Shown piece by piece: positions 49,764-61,700 of a DNA stretch of 64,000 nt. A model generated the notes under the pieces. That model saw only the letters and a list, made by a program, of their open reading frames with translations. It was not told where the DNA came from and did no database searches. The position numbers were made by a program, and so were the translations under genes. Numbering within the stretch: position 1 is the first letter of the stretch; each line of letters starts with the position of its first letter. Source of the stretch: Castor canadensis (taxonomy: Eukaryota; Chordata; Mammalia; Rodentia; Castoridae); NCBI RefSeq assembly GCF_047511655.1, contig NC_133389.1, forward strand, positions 150,737,973 through 150,801,972, in the 5' to 3' direction.

Positions 49764-52700
49764 TTTCTTTGTGTTTATTTTTGGTTTTTTCTGGAGGGGG
49801 TTGTTTTTGTTTTCGCTTTTGTTTGTTTTTGTGGTACTGGAGCTTCAACTCAGGGCCTACACCTTGAGCCACTCCACCAGCCCTTTTTTGTGACGGGTTT
49901 TTTCAAGATAGGGTCTCATGAACTATTTGCTCTGGCTGGTTTTGAACTGATCCTTCTGATCTCTGCCACCTTACTAGCTAGGATTACAGGGGACAGCCAC
50001 CTGTGCTTGGCTCAATTTACTGTTTTTACTTTATTTTCATCAGTAGAAAATAGTCTTCCTTTTAACCATTAAAAAAAAAAAGTAGGTAAACGTAAGTAGG
50101 TAAATGATTCAGTGTTTTAGGTAATTAAGCACAAGTGCTTTTCTGCAGGTAATTTGCGTGGGTCAGATCATCTGCACCGTGGCTGCTGATACCTATGCAC
50201 ACGCGAAAGAGGCAGCTAAAAAAGTGAAGATTGCTTATGAAGACATAGAGCCAAGGATCATCACAATAGAGGTAGTCAGGCCACTTGGCATCTTCTAGAA
50301 TGATCAAGGTGATGTGCTCTGGACAGAAATCAACCAGGAAGTCATAAGATTGTATAAATTGGGCTCCATCTCTACTTTGTTCCGTGTCAACTGTAGTTTT
50401 AGCATAAAGCCTCCAGTACACGTGCACTCATGGCAGACTATTGAAACCTCTCCTGCCTAAACCTCTTCTTCCCACCAGTGCTTCTGTAGGGACCTGTAGA
50501 AATGACCCATCACATGTCCATTTACCCTGTTGTCCAAGGCCTGGCCTAAGAAAGACAGATAAGCAACCACCAGTGCGATGCCCCTACAGTCTCACATACA
50601 AAACTAGTGAGCGGGAAAGTGTAAATCACTGCAGAACTCATAAAAGGTGCATTGCTTACTATATTATAACTATTGGGTCCTCTGTCTCCCTACCCACTCA
50701 CTGCTCTGGGGATACACTAGTTGGAGTCATAATGTCATTCTGTCAATTTAATAGCCTCATAATAGCAATGAAGGCTTTATCAAATTACTTAAACTCCTCA
50801 TACCTCAATTTCCTCATCTGTAAAGCAGGAACTTTAAAGTACCTATACCCAGTGGTTACTGTGAGGTTTAAATGAGAGAATTCAAGTAAAAGCTCAGAAT
50901 AACACCTGGGACCAAGAATACATTCAATAAATGTTCCCTGCCAGTTTTGGTTTTGCTGTTATTAACGAGAGCAAGGATATGTTGTGGTTTGTTTTATATT
51001 GCCAGTGCCCACCAAAGTGCTAAACCATATCGAGTACTCAATAAGCATGTGTTGGATGATGGAGGGATGGAGGGGTTGATGGATAGATGGATGCATAAGT
51101 AGGATACAGCCTTGAACAACCTCTTGATTCTCCCCTGTCCTTCCTGGCAATTGCCAAATTCAAGTCTTTCCCAATTATCCTTTAAATGCTCCTTTAGTCT
51201 GCTCCTTTGTTTTTAGCCTCACTTTTTCTCCACCCTCCAGACCTCAATATCTTATTGTCAGAATAAGCACTTTAAAGAGGCCCTTGTGTCTTCCATTCAG
51301 CCCATCTACCCAGCACCTTAACTTTTACAAGCTCCAAAGTTCATCAGACCACCTTTCCTATTCAGCAGTGTCCTCTTAGATAAAGTCCCAAATCCTTAGT
51401 TTAGAATCGAGATCTCTCATAGACCAGCCTCAATCCACCTTCCAAACTAATTTCCCACTACAAAACCTGCACTCCAGCAGTTCAGCCTTGTCCTCATTTT
51501 GGCCCCTCACTTGAGTTCAACCTTAAGCTATTATTTTGTGATGTGCCTTGACTTAAAATGATTCGGGATCCAATTCCGCTAACCAATTCTAGGCCATTCC
51601 TGAGCGTCCCAGGCCCCACCAGCCTCCTCATTCTTAACTTCTTTTTATCACTTACCCCCCTCACCCAAGAGTTACACCGCTATACCATACTGCCTCAGTA
51701 GCCACTCAGAAGTCTAGAGGTGGGAGGGGGTCCCTCATATCCCCTTCAGCTCTTCTGTAGAGTGTGGAACAAAATTCATGAGTCACCAATGCCTGGAATG
51801 CACTTGCATCTGATTTCTGCTGACTCTTCACACTATTTCAGCTCCAATTGTCGTAGTGAATGAAGATCTGATAGAGTAGAGGCATGGAATTCCAATGGCG
51901 GACAAACCACTTATTAGAATGCAAAATAAAAACATTATTTTGTTTTGATTTGCTTGTTTTTCCACTGCAGCAAGCCCTGGAGCACAATTCTTTTCTTGCT
52001 GTTGAGAGAAAAATTGAGCAAGGAAATGTGGAATACGCTTTTAAACATGTGGATCAGATCATCCAAGGTCAGTACAGTAGTCTTGAGCCAGACAAGGAAA
52101 GTTCCTGAAATTGAAGGCTCTAAGTTCAGTCATTTGGCTTGAGAAAAACCAAAACTCTAAGGCGATGATTCTCTATCCTAATGTGATTATTAAGCAACAA
52201 TTTAAAATGCACAGTAAACTGGGCCCTGGTGACTCACACTTGGGAGGCTGAGTATGTTACCAGAAAAATGGTACTGATAAATACCTCCATTCCTGTGAGT
52301 GGCAGAAGAATTCGAGCAACACTCAAAGATTATAGTAAAAGTAATAGTAAAGTTTATTAGGAAAGGAATATACTTTCAACAGACTGAAAGTGGGTCGACT
52401 CAAGGGAGATAATGATGAGTCAGGTTCTAAAGTTGGAATATTTATTGAGAAACTCTTAGGTTTGGGTCCTTTTGGTCCCTGGGATGATTTCCTGGGTTTA
52501 GATCATTGTCTTGTTAAATAAGAAATATTGTGTAATCTGCTAGTTTCTGCTTTAATAGAGAATTTCTGTTTGAAATTCCTAACCTTTGCTCTATCTAGCT
52601 CTTAGGTCTGGGTCTTTGTTTTGTTAAATTTACTTGTGAAAACTCCCAGCACCAGACGTAGCTGAAGTTTAGGACGGGAATTACTCTTGGCTAAAGAGTA

Positions 52701-55700
52701 ATTAAGCTTTACGGCAGTGGCTAGATTTAAAACATCCAGCGATAACCTCTGAGCTCTGGCTACCTGATCTTAATAGAGATTAGTGAAGTTGGAAAGTTGA
52801 ATTACAATGATTTTTTTTTTCCCCTTTCTTCCTCTTGTGGGCACCCTTATGTCTAACTGCTGCCTATTAAGATCAGGTGGATGGAGTACAAGGCCAGCCT
52901 ACACAAATACTTTGTAAGGCCTCCATTTCCAAAATAACCAGAGCAAAATGAACTGGAGGTGTGACTAAAGTCGTAGGGTGCCTGCTTTGTAAGTGCGAAG
53001 CTCTGAGTTTGAAAAAAAAAATTTTTTTTTCATTTATTTTATCATCTCCAAAAAATGTATTGCCCTTTATTAAAATGGCATATAAACTTTCAGGTCTGAC
53101 CCCCTCTTTGGGGTTTTTCTGTTTCATTTCTGTGAGCACCCCTCCCTATATGCATATAAAATAAAATTTCCTCCTGTTAAAAAAATTTAAAGTAAAATTG
53201 AGCTCAGATTAAAATCAATATGTACATTCTGTGAATAGACTTTGGGGAAAACTTTTTGTAAGAGTAACATTCTATTGTCCCAAGAAATAATTTTAAATAA
53301 TCCTTTGACTCATAGCAAAGCAATTCACTTATCTTAATAGCACAAGGGTTTTTCAGGTAATTATAAACTAAAAATAACTGTTTTCCAATGTTTAAACTAG
53401 GTCTAAATGACTTTCTTCATGCATCCTACAAAATGATAAGAATGTACTGTATGAGCCAAAAATCTCAAACAAGCCCAGAAGAGCAGGCTGGTTTTAGGAT
53501 AGAGAACAACCTCACCTCAGCCATTTTATACCTTTATGTCCATTAGCAAGTCACTTATATCCTCTATGTCTCACTAATCATCAACATCACCTAATTGAGG
53601 TAGATAGGACTCCTCCCCCCATTTTACAGCTGAGGACTCTGGGTTTCACAACTTAGCCAAGCCTGGATGTGTCGCCAAATAAATCTGTGCTCTTCAGTAC
53701 AGCACTTCACAAGTCTAACTCTAACTATCTCACTACACAGATAAGGAAACTGAGGCCAGGAGTGGCACAGTGAACTAACCAGGATTTAGATTACATTTAG
53801 ATTAGAAAAAGCAGACAGGATTGGGGAAAGTGTTATAAAGTGATGTAAAGTCCAGTTCTCCATAAGCCACAACAACTCACTCTCCATAACGAAACGCCAC
53901 CAGCGCTCCCACACTGGGACCTGTGACTAGACATTGCCATTTGATTATGCTTTCCAGGTGAGGTCCATGTGGAAGGGCAGGAACATTTTTACATGGAAAC
54001 GCAGACCATCCTAGCTATCCCCAAAACAGAAGATAAAGAAATGGTGTTACACCTTGGAACACAGTTTCCAACCCATGTGCAGGTAACGGGATATTTTTAG
54101 AAATGAGACTCCAGGTGAATGTGTGATGTAATTCCTCCTATTCTTATAACTTGAACACCCTGCATACTTGACACCAGCTAAAGTCCAGTATGAATAAAGT
54201 GACACAAAAATCTTTCTAAGTGATCTAGAAATTTTGCTAGCTTTCAAGGCATAGGACAAGGCTCATCTTTACAACGACTGATAATGTAAAACCTAAGGCT
54301 CACTTGTGTTGCTGTTCTCTATGATGTCCTCACATATTGGTGGTGCATGTGCAAAGCAATCATATTTCCAAGACATCTTCAGCCTGGCTCAGTAAGTAGC
54401 ATGTGAATTCCAGTCCCTGTGCTAGTGGTTGAGACATAAGGAATTGCTGAACCTAGGAAAGTGAAAAAAAACCCTCTGATAGTCATCTTTTTCAAAATAT
54501 GCAGTCATTGACCCTAGGATAGAGCCAGGCACAAAGGGATATTTTCAAGATTACACTCATAACAAGCACTACTGAGGGGAGAAACTGGGAGCTTCCTGGT
54601 AAAGTACAGGCAAGCTGACACCTTGAGGTCCTGAAAGGATGACTCCATGGAAGGAGGAAGCTACTGGCTGCCATTTAAGAGGAAAATGGAAGGCTGAGGT
54701 CACAGATTCTGAGCAGAGATGGGACTGTGGCCTCCATAGTTGCAAGTTTGGAAGTAGTAAGAGGAGAAGTGAGGAGATAGGAGCTGTACCCTTAAGCTGC
54801 TATGTGATATCTTTAAAATTGCTGGACATCAATATTCTTTTCTGTGAATTGAAGAAGTTATGAAGATCTCCTCTGGGGTTCCTTTTGGCAGAGGGTCTGT
54901 AGCTATGGGCTTCAAAGGATAACACATATGTACCAAGGTCACCATTGCCACCTGCCACCAACAGTTCCTAGATTGCAATCAGTCAGTTCCACAACAGCCA
55001 GCTTTTCCCAAGGGTAGCTAGGTCACTGGGTACCCACAGCCTGCCACACCCTAGAACCTATGACAGCATCAAATTAAAAGATTTGAGACACTTCTTCAAA
55101 GAAGAAATATAAATGGATAATAAGCACCTGATAAGATGCTATGCCACCAGTCACAGAAAATGCAAATCAAACCACAGTGAGGTACCACTTCATACCCACT
55201 AGAATGGCTAGAATTAAAAGACACACAGTAACAAGTATTGGCAACGAGGCAGAGAAATTAGAACCTTCCTAAATAAACTGCTGGTGGACATGAAAAATGG
55301 TGCAGCCACTTTGGAAAACAGTTTGGTAGTTTCTCAGGTTATTAAAAATAAAGTGACCATATAACCCAGTGATTCCACAACTAAGTATCCACCCAAGTGA
55401 AGTGAAAACATGCCCACACAAAGACTTGTACACAAAAGTTCACAACAGCATCACGCATAAGGCCCAAAAAGTGGAAACAACCCCACGCCCATCAACTGGT
55501 GAGACAAACAAAATCTGATATGTCCATACAGTGGGATATTATTTAGCCATAAAAAATTCATACATGCTATAACATGAATGACCCTTGAAAACATGCTAAG
55601 TGAAAGAAGCCAGTCGCAAAAGACCACATATGGTATAATTCAATTTACATGGAATGCCTAGAATGGGCAAAATAGATTCAGGGTTGCCTTAGTGCGGGGA

Positions 55701-58700
55701 GGTGGCAGGAGACAAGTAGTGACTGCTTCATAGGTACAAGGTTTCTTTGGGGATGTTGAAAATGTTCTAAAATTAGATTATGACTATTGGATTACTGCTT
55801 TTTTTTTTTTTTTTTTACTGGGCTGAGGGGAAATTTAACTATTAAATTACACCTGAATGGCTTTGGGGACTTACCTCTTGCAGGAATTTGTGGCTGCAGC
55901 ACTTAATGTCCCAAGAAGTAGAATCGCCTGCCACATGAAAAGGGCTGGAGGAGCATTTGGGGGGAAAGTGACCAAACCCTCTCTGCTGGGAGCTGTCAGT
56001 GCTGTGGCTGCCAACAAGTAAGAGTTATAGTGACAGTCGTAATGGCAGCAGTCTGAACAGTGTGGATCCCATGAGTCCTTCCAACCTTGCACTCCATCTT
56101 TCATCTCAGCATTCAACTCAGCTGAAGCTGGCTGAGTGGAAGGAAGGTCAGAATGTCAGTCTTATGAGAGACATGTCTTGACATGGTATAAGCCCGGGGC
56201 TCTGCTGCTGCCTGGCAATATTCGCTTAGCCTCCACCTCATCCAGGTGGACTTGTAGATGCTGGAGTGTGAGATACTGGGGATAACCTTAACTTATCCCA
56301 GGCTACCACGACATAAAGAAAAACCGTGAACATCTTAGCTCATCAGCCTCTGTAAGTAGCAGGTTTGCAGGGGGTAGAAACATTCCATCAGAATCCAAAG
56401 TCTTTGATGGACATTTTATGAAAGGGGAGTCTGAGTGCAAGGGAGGCTGAGCTCAGCTGCAACATCATCCTTACGGCAACTCAAACCTCCTTTACTATCT
56501 CAAAGTGAAATTCATAATAACAAAATCTATTTATACACATAATTGCAAAATGATCATGAAACTCCTTAATGTGACATACAAAAAACAAAAAGAAACCATG
56601 CATAACCAAATAATAGATCATTGCAATATGTAAATATTCAGTGTGACTAAACCAGAATAATTTTTAACGCCACTACAGCTTCCAAAATGTTTAAGACATT
56701 TTACCACCCCCATGGAAAACCACTAAACTAGATTACCTCAAGCCCCCTTCTCCAAGCATCATGTCTCTACAATTTTAGGAAACATATAGTGTATTAACAG
56801 TCACTTCCCACAGGACTGGCCATCCAATCCGGTTTATCCTAGAGCGAGGTGATGACATGCTGATAACTGCTGGCCGCCACCCACTCCTGGGAAAATACAA
56901 AGTGAGTGAGAGCAAGAAGTTCCCCAAATGGATTAAGACATTGTCCTCCTCTGCCAATCAGTCAGTAGGAAAGACAATTACTGAATTTGAAATCTCTTGA
57001 AAGAGGTATTTGGATGCTTGCCTACAACTAGGCAGAGCCTTCTGTTGGGATTGGTCCAACTTAAGCACCATCTTGGTGTGTCATCTAGTGACTGTCATAG
57101 CCAATCATATGTGTATGCTAAGTATGGGTTGACAACTACGACCAGATGTGTTTGTGTACTGCAGTGTGGTGGCCAAGAAGGGCCATTGAGAAAATTGTCT
57201 TACTTGCCGTCTCTTTGCAGGTCGGGTTCATGAACAATGGTGAGATCAAAGCTGTCGATGTTGAATATTACATCAATGGAGGATGCACTCCTGATGAGTC
57301 GGATTTGGTAAATAAGAAATATGCCTTTTCCATAGCTTACCAGTGGAACTGTATGTGTCATACTTTATTTGCGTGAATATTTGTCTTACAGATTAGATAA
57401 ATTCTGTGAAGGGCTTAAGTTAAAAATAGAAGTCAGATAAGTGGTTTTGAGTGTCAGACAGATATGAAGATTTTTTTTTGTTTTGCTTTAATTCAGGTGA
57501 TGCAGTTCATTGTGCTGAAATCTGAAAACGCATATTCTATTCCTAATTTCCGGTGCCGGGGTAGGCCTTGCAAAACAAATTTGCCATCCAACACAGCCTT
57601 TCGAGGATTTGGCTTCCCTCAGGGAACAGTGGTGGTTGAAGCTTACATAGCTGCTGTCGCGTCTCGATGTGACCTACTCCCTGAAGAGGTAAATAGTCAG
57701 AACCCTCCCCAGTAAAATGCTGGCATCACTGATTTAAATATATCTTGAACTCCTACACATACTACTGTGTCTGTCTTTATGTAGTTTCAAAGAAATTAAG
57801 TACATTGTCATTATTCATTAGCTTCACTGCTGTAGCAAAATCAACCACAATAGTAGTATTTTTTTATGATTCTGTAGATCAACTAAGTAGCCCTTCTGGT
57901 CTGGGCTGGCTCAACTAGAGCTTTATGGTTTAAGATGGCTTCCCTGACATGACTGGCAGTTATCTGGCTGGTTTGTCTGGGGATACCTCAGCTGGGAAGA
58001 CTGGGAAGAAGTCTGTTCCACAGAATCTTTCATCCTCCAGTAGGCTAGCCAGATTCATTGTTATGATGGTCACAGAGTTCCCAAGAACAGCAAGAATGTG
58101 GCACGCCCTAATGGCAAGACTTTCCAAGTCTCTGTGTGCGTACTGTGCACGGACCTATTGGCCAAAGCAAGTCCCAGAGCCAGTGTGAAACTACCTGAGG
58201 GCAGAGAAAGGGTGGACTGATGACAGCCATTGACACAAACATTTTGTTACAGTGTAAGACTTTGAAGAGCTAATTTGAGAATAATTAGGAATAAGGCAAG
58301 GTTGGATAGGAATAAAAATATTTTGAATCAGGAGAATTTTATTTTACTATTATCAAGCTTGTGGCAGGACTAATAATAGCATCTGTTATTTCTCAGAGTT
58401 ATTATGAAGTTAGTTGAGATAAACATACTTTTTTTTTTCAGCACTGGGGTTTGAACTCAGGGCCTCAACCTGCTTGCTAGGCAGGTACTCTACCACTTGA
58501 GCCACATACACACTTAATCTAGACCCTGGAGCATGCTAAGTGTTCAATAGTAGTTTCTATTGCTGTTATTGTTATTATTTCATTTTTATGCATATGGACT
58601 TGCGCATTCATATTTATAGCCATACAAATGGCTATTTCTTTCTTTAGAAAGATTTTCTCTATATTGATATATAACAAAAATGCATACTTCACATATGGAA

Positions 58701-61700
58701 TAAGCATTCATCCTTAAAATCCATTTTATTTCTGGCCTTTCAGGTTAAAGAAATAAACATGTATAAGAGAACTAGCAAAACAGCCTATAAACAGACATTT
58801 AATCCAGAGCCCTTGAGAAGATGCTGGAAAGAATGTCTGGAGAAATCTTCGTTTTATGCTAGGAAGCATGCCGCAGCAGAATTTAACAAAAAGAATTACT
58901 GGAAGAAGAGGGGACTTGCTGTGGTCCCCATGAAGTTTACCATTGGGATCCCTGTGGCCTTCTATAATCAGGTGAGGTGGGCAGACATGTCTCGTCTTCA
59001 ACAACTCTTTTTTTTTTTTCCTTTTTCTTTTATTATTCATATGTGCATACAAGGCTTGGTTCATTTCTCCCCCCTGCCCCACCCTCTCCCTTACCTCCCA
59101 CTCCGCCTCCTCCCTCTCCCCCCCCCCTCAATACCCAGCAGAAACTATTTTGCCCTTATCTCTAATTTTGTTGTAGAGAGAGTATAAGCAATAATAGGAA
59201 GGAACAAGGAGTTTTGCTGGTTGAGATAAGGATAGCTATACAGGACATTGACTCACATTAATTTCCTGTGCGTGGGTGTTACCTTCTAGGTTAATTCTTT
59301 TTGATCTAACCTTTTCTCTAGTACCTGTTCCCCTTTTCCTATTGGCCTCAGTTGCTTTTAAGGTATCTGCTTTAGTTTCTCTGCGTTAAGGCCAACAAAT
59401 GCTAGCTAGTTTTTTAGGTGTCTTACCTATCCTCACCCCTTCCTTGTGTGCTCTCGCTTTTATTATGTGCTCATAGTCCAATCCCCTTGTTGTGTTTGCC
59501 CTTGATCTAATGTCCACATATGAGGGAGAACATACGATTTTTGGTCCTTTGGGCCAGGCTAACCTCACTCAGAATGATGTTCTCCAATTCCATCCATTTA
59601 CCAGCGAATGATAACATTTCATTCTTCTTCATGGCTGCATAGAATTTCATTGTGTATAAATACCACATTTTCTTAGTCCATTCGTCAGTGGTGGGGCATC
59701 TTGGCTGTTTCCATAACTTGGCTATTGTGAATAGTGCCGCAATAAACATGGGTGTGCAGGTGCCTCTGGAGTAACAGTCTTTTGGGTATATTCCCAAGAG
59801 TGGTATTACTGGATCAAATGGTAGATCGATGTCTAGCTTTTTAAGTAGCCTCCAAATTTTTTCCCAGAGTGGTTGTACTAGTCTACATACCCACCAACAG
59901 TGTAAGAGGGTTCCTTTTTCCCCGCATCCTCGCCAACACCTGTTGTTGGTGGTGTTGCTGATGATGGCTATTCTAACAGGGGTGAGGTGGAATCTTAGCG
60001 TGGTTTTAATTTGCATTTCCTTTATTGCTAGAGATAGTGAGCATTTTTTCATGTGTCTTCTGGCCATTTGAATTTCTTCTTTTGAGAAAGTTCTGTTTAG
60101 TTCACTTGCCCATTTCTTTATTGGTTCATTAGTTTTGGGAGAATTTAGTTTTTTAAGTTCCCTATATATTCTGGTTATCAATCCTTTGTCTGATGTGTAG
60201 TCAGCAAATATTTTCTCCCACTCTGTGGGTGTTCTCTTCAGAACAACTCTTTTTGGAATGGCTGGCTCTCTAAATAAGACAATCATGGGCTGGGGGGATA
60301 TCCCAGTGGTAGAGCACTTGCCTAGCATGCACAAGGCCCTAGGTTTGAGCCCCAGCATTGGGAAAAAAAAGCAATCATGTGCAAACAGAGGTTATCCCCT
60401 CTGGGGACAAAGAAGAAAGTGAGGCAGTTCTCTTTACCAGGAGATAGAGTGGGTTTAGGCAAGGGTTGGAGACCACAGATATCAGGACAGACCTGGTAGG
60501 GTATGGTATTCAGGACCTCAGAAAGTGATCAACAACAAAGTCCTGCTGAAGAAGACCCAGTCTTAGGTAGCCAGGCCCCAAACATGGGTGTTGAGACATG
60601 GAGCCAAAATTTAAGTCTATGAGAGAACTGGATAGGGTGGGGGGTTGGGGATCCTTTTCCCACTGTACTGGTTTCTTAGTAAGAGCAGTGGGGTCATTTA
60701 AAGACAAAGCTTTAAAAAAATAAGGACAGACCTCCCAATTCACACAGGAAGTAGAAGTTTCTATACCAAGGCTCAGTGACTTCTAGGGAGTTTATTTATT
60801 TATTTATTTATTTATTTATGGCACTCAGGGTTGAACTCAATATCTCATGCTTGCTAGCCAGGTGCTCTATCACTTGAGCCACTCCTCCAGCCCTGGCCTC
60901 TTTTTTAAATTTCACTATAACTAGTTTTTCATGGGGGTTCAGTTTCTGGTTCTATTTTTTTTTTTCTATTCTATGAATCTCCAAAATGCCCCCATAACCA
61001 AACTCATGCAAAACAAAGAAAAGGCCCCTTTCATGGTATGACGAGTGCCCTAGTGTCTCTTAGCAAAATTATCTTCTCTGAGGCAGGAGTTGTCTAACAA
61101 GGTGGAAAACAAAGTATAAAGGAGTGAGGGGGAGCCAGGAGTCCTGTACCACCCAGAGCAGGTGTTCAACTTTCCTCAGGTAGTATTTCTCAGGACAGAA
61201 TAACAGAGACTCCCTTTAAGGAGAAGATTCTTGTAGACTCCCAATGGTTGCTTGAATTATTTATTTTGATGTTATTTAACTATGTGTACCACAAAACAAA
61301 GAATAATTCTCTTATGCTTGTAGCTTATCTGCATTTATAAAGCACAAGTTTAAGTAAAAATGAACTATTAATGCAGTAGTGTTCAAAACAATAATATTAA
61401 TTTAATGTGGTGGGTGACATTGCTTTTCTCAAACTAAGTCCTTACTCACAAAATGATGATGGTTCTGAATACAGCTGTGCAAATCATGTTGAAGTCTTTA
61501 TCCTAAATGTCTGAAGATGGTGTGATGACTCATGGTGCCACCTCTTGTCTCTAACATGTCCCATCAGTTAAAGCATCCCTATCTGGTGCTTATTCAATCA
61601 TCATCACTGATAATAGCATGCTATCTGAAGGCACATGGCCATACTCATTTGTACATGGTCATCCATCACTCTTGTTAGAATGTCAGGGAGGAGAAAACAT

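Larger units (their letters stand above)
48914..50148 (+). other. AOX4: AOX4 intron 18
   Basis: Dominated by two composite SINEs in opposite orientation with a purine-rich and a pyrimidine-rich microsatellite between them. Confidence 0.8.
50272..51970 (+). other. AOX4: AOX4 intron 19
   Basis: Contains a MIR (50755-50945) and L2-like sequence (51000-51070 and 51200-51660). No gene seen. Confidence 0.75.
52068..53957 (+). other. AOX4: AOX4 intron 20
   Basis: Contains a composite SINE split by an LTR-like element, and possible reversed MIR traces at 53620-53770. Confidence 0.75.
57689..58743 (+). other. AOX4: AOX4 intron 25
   Basis: Contains an unclassified old repeat (57815-58225) and an antisense tRNA-type SINE (58431-58507). 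Confidence 0.8.

Noticed and set aside
52258..52869. Complete endogenous retrovirus
   Set aside because: Only LTR-like sequence is present here and at 35818; no internal genes lie beside either copy, and AOX4 exons separate them.
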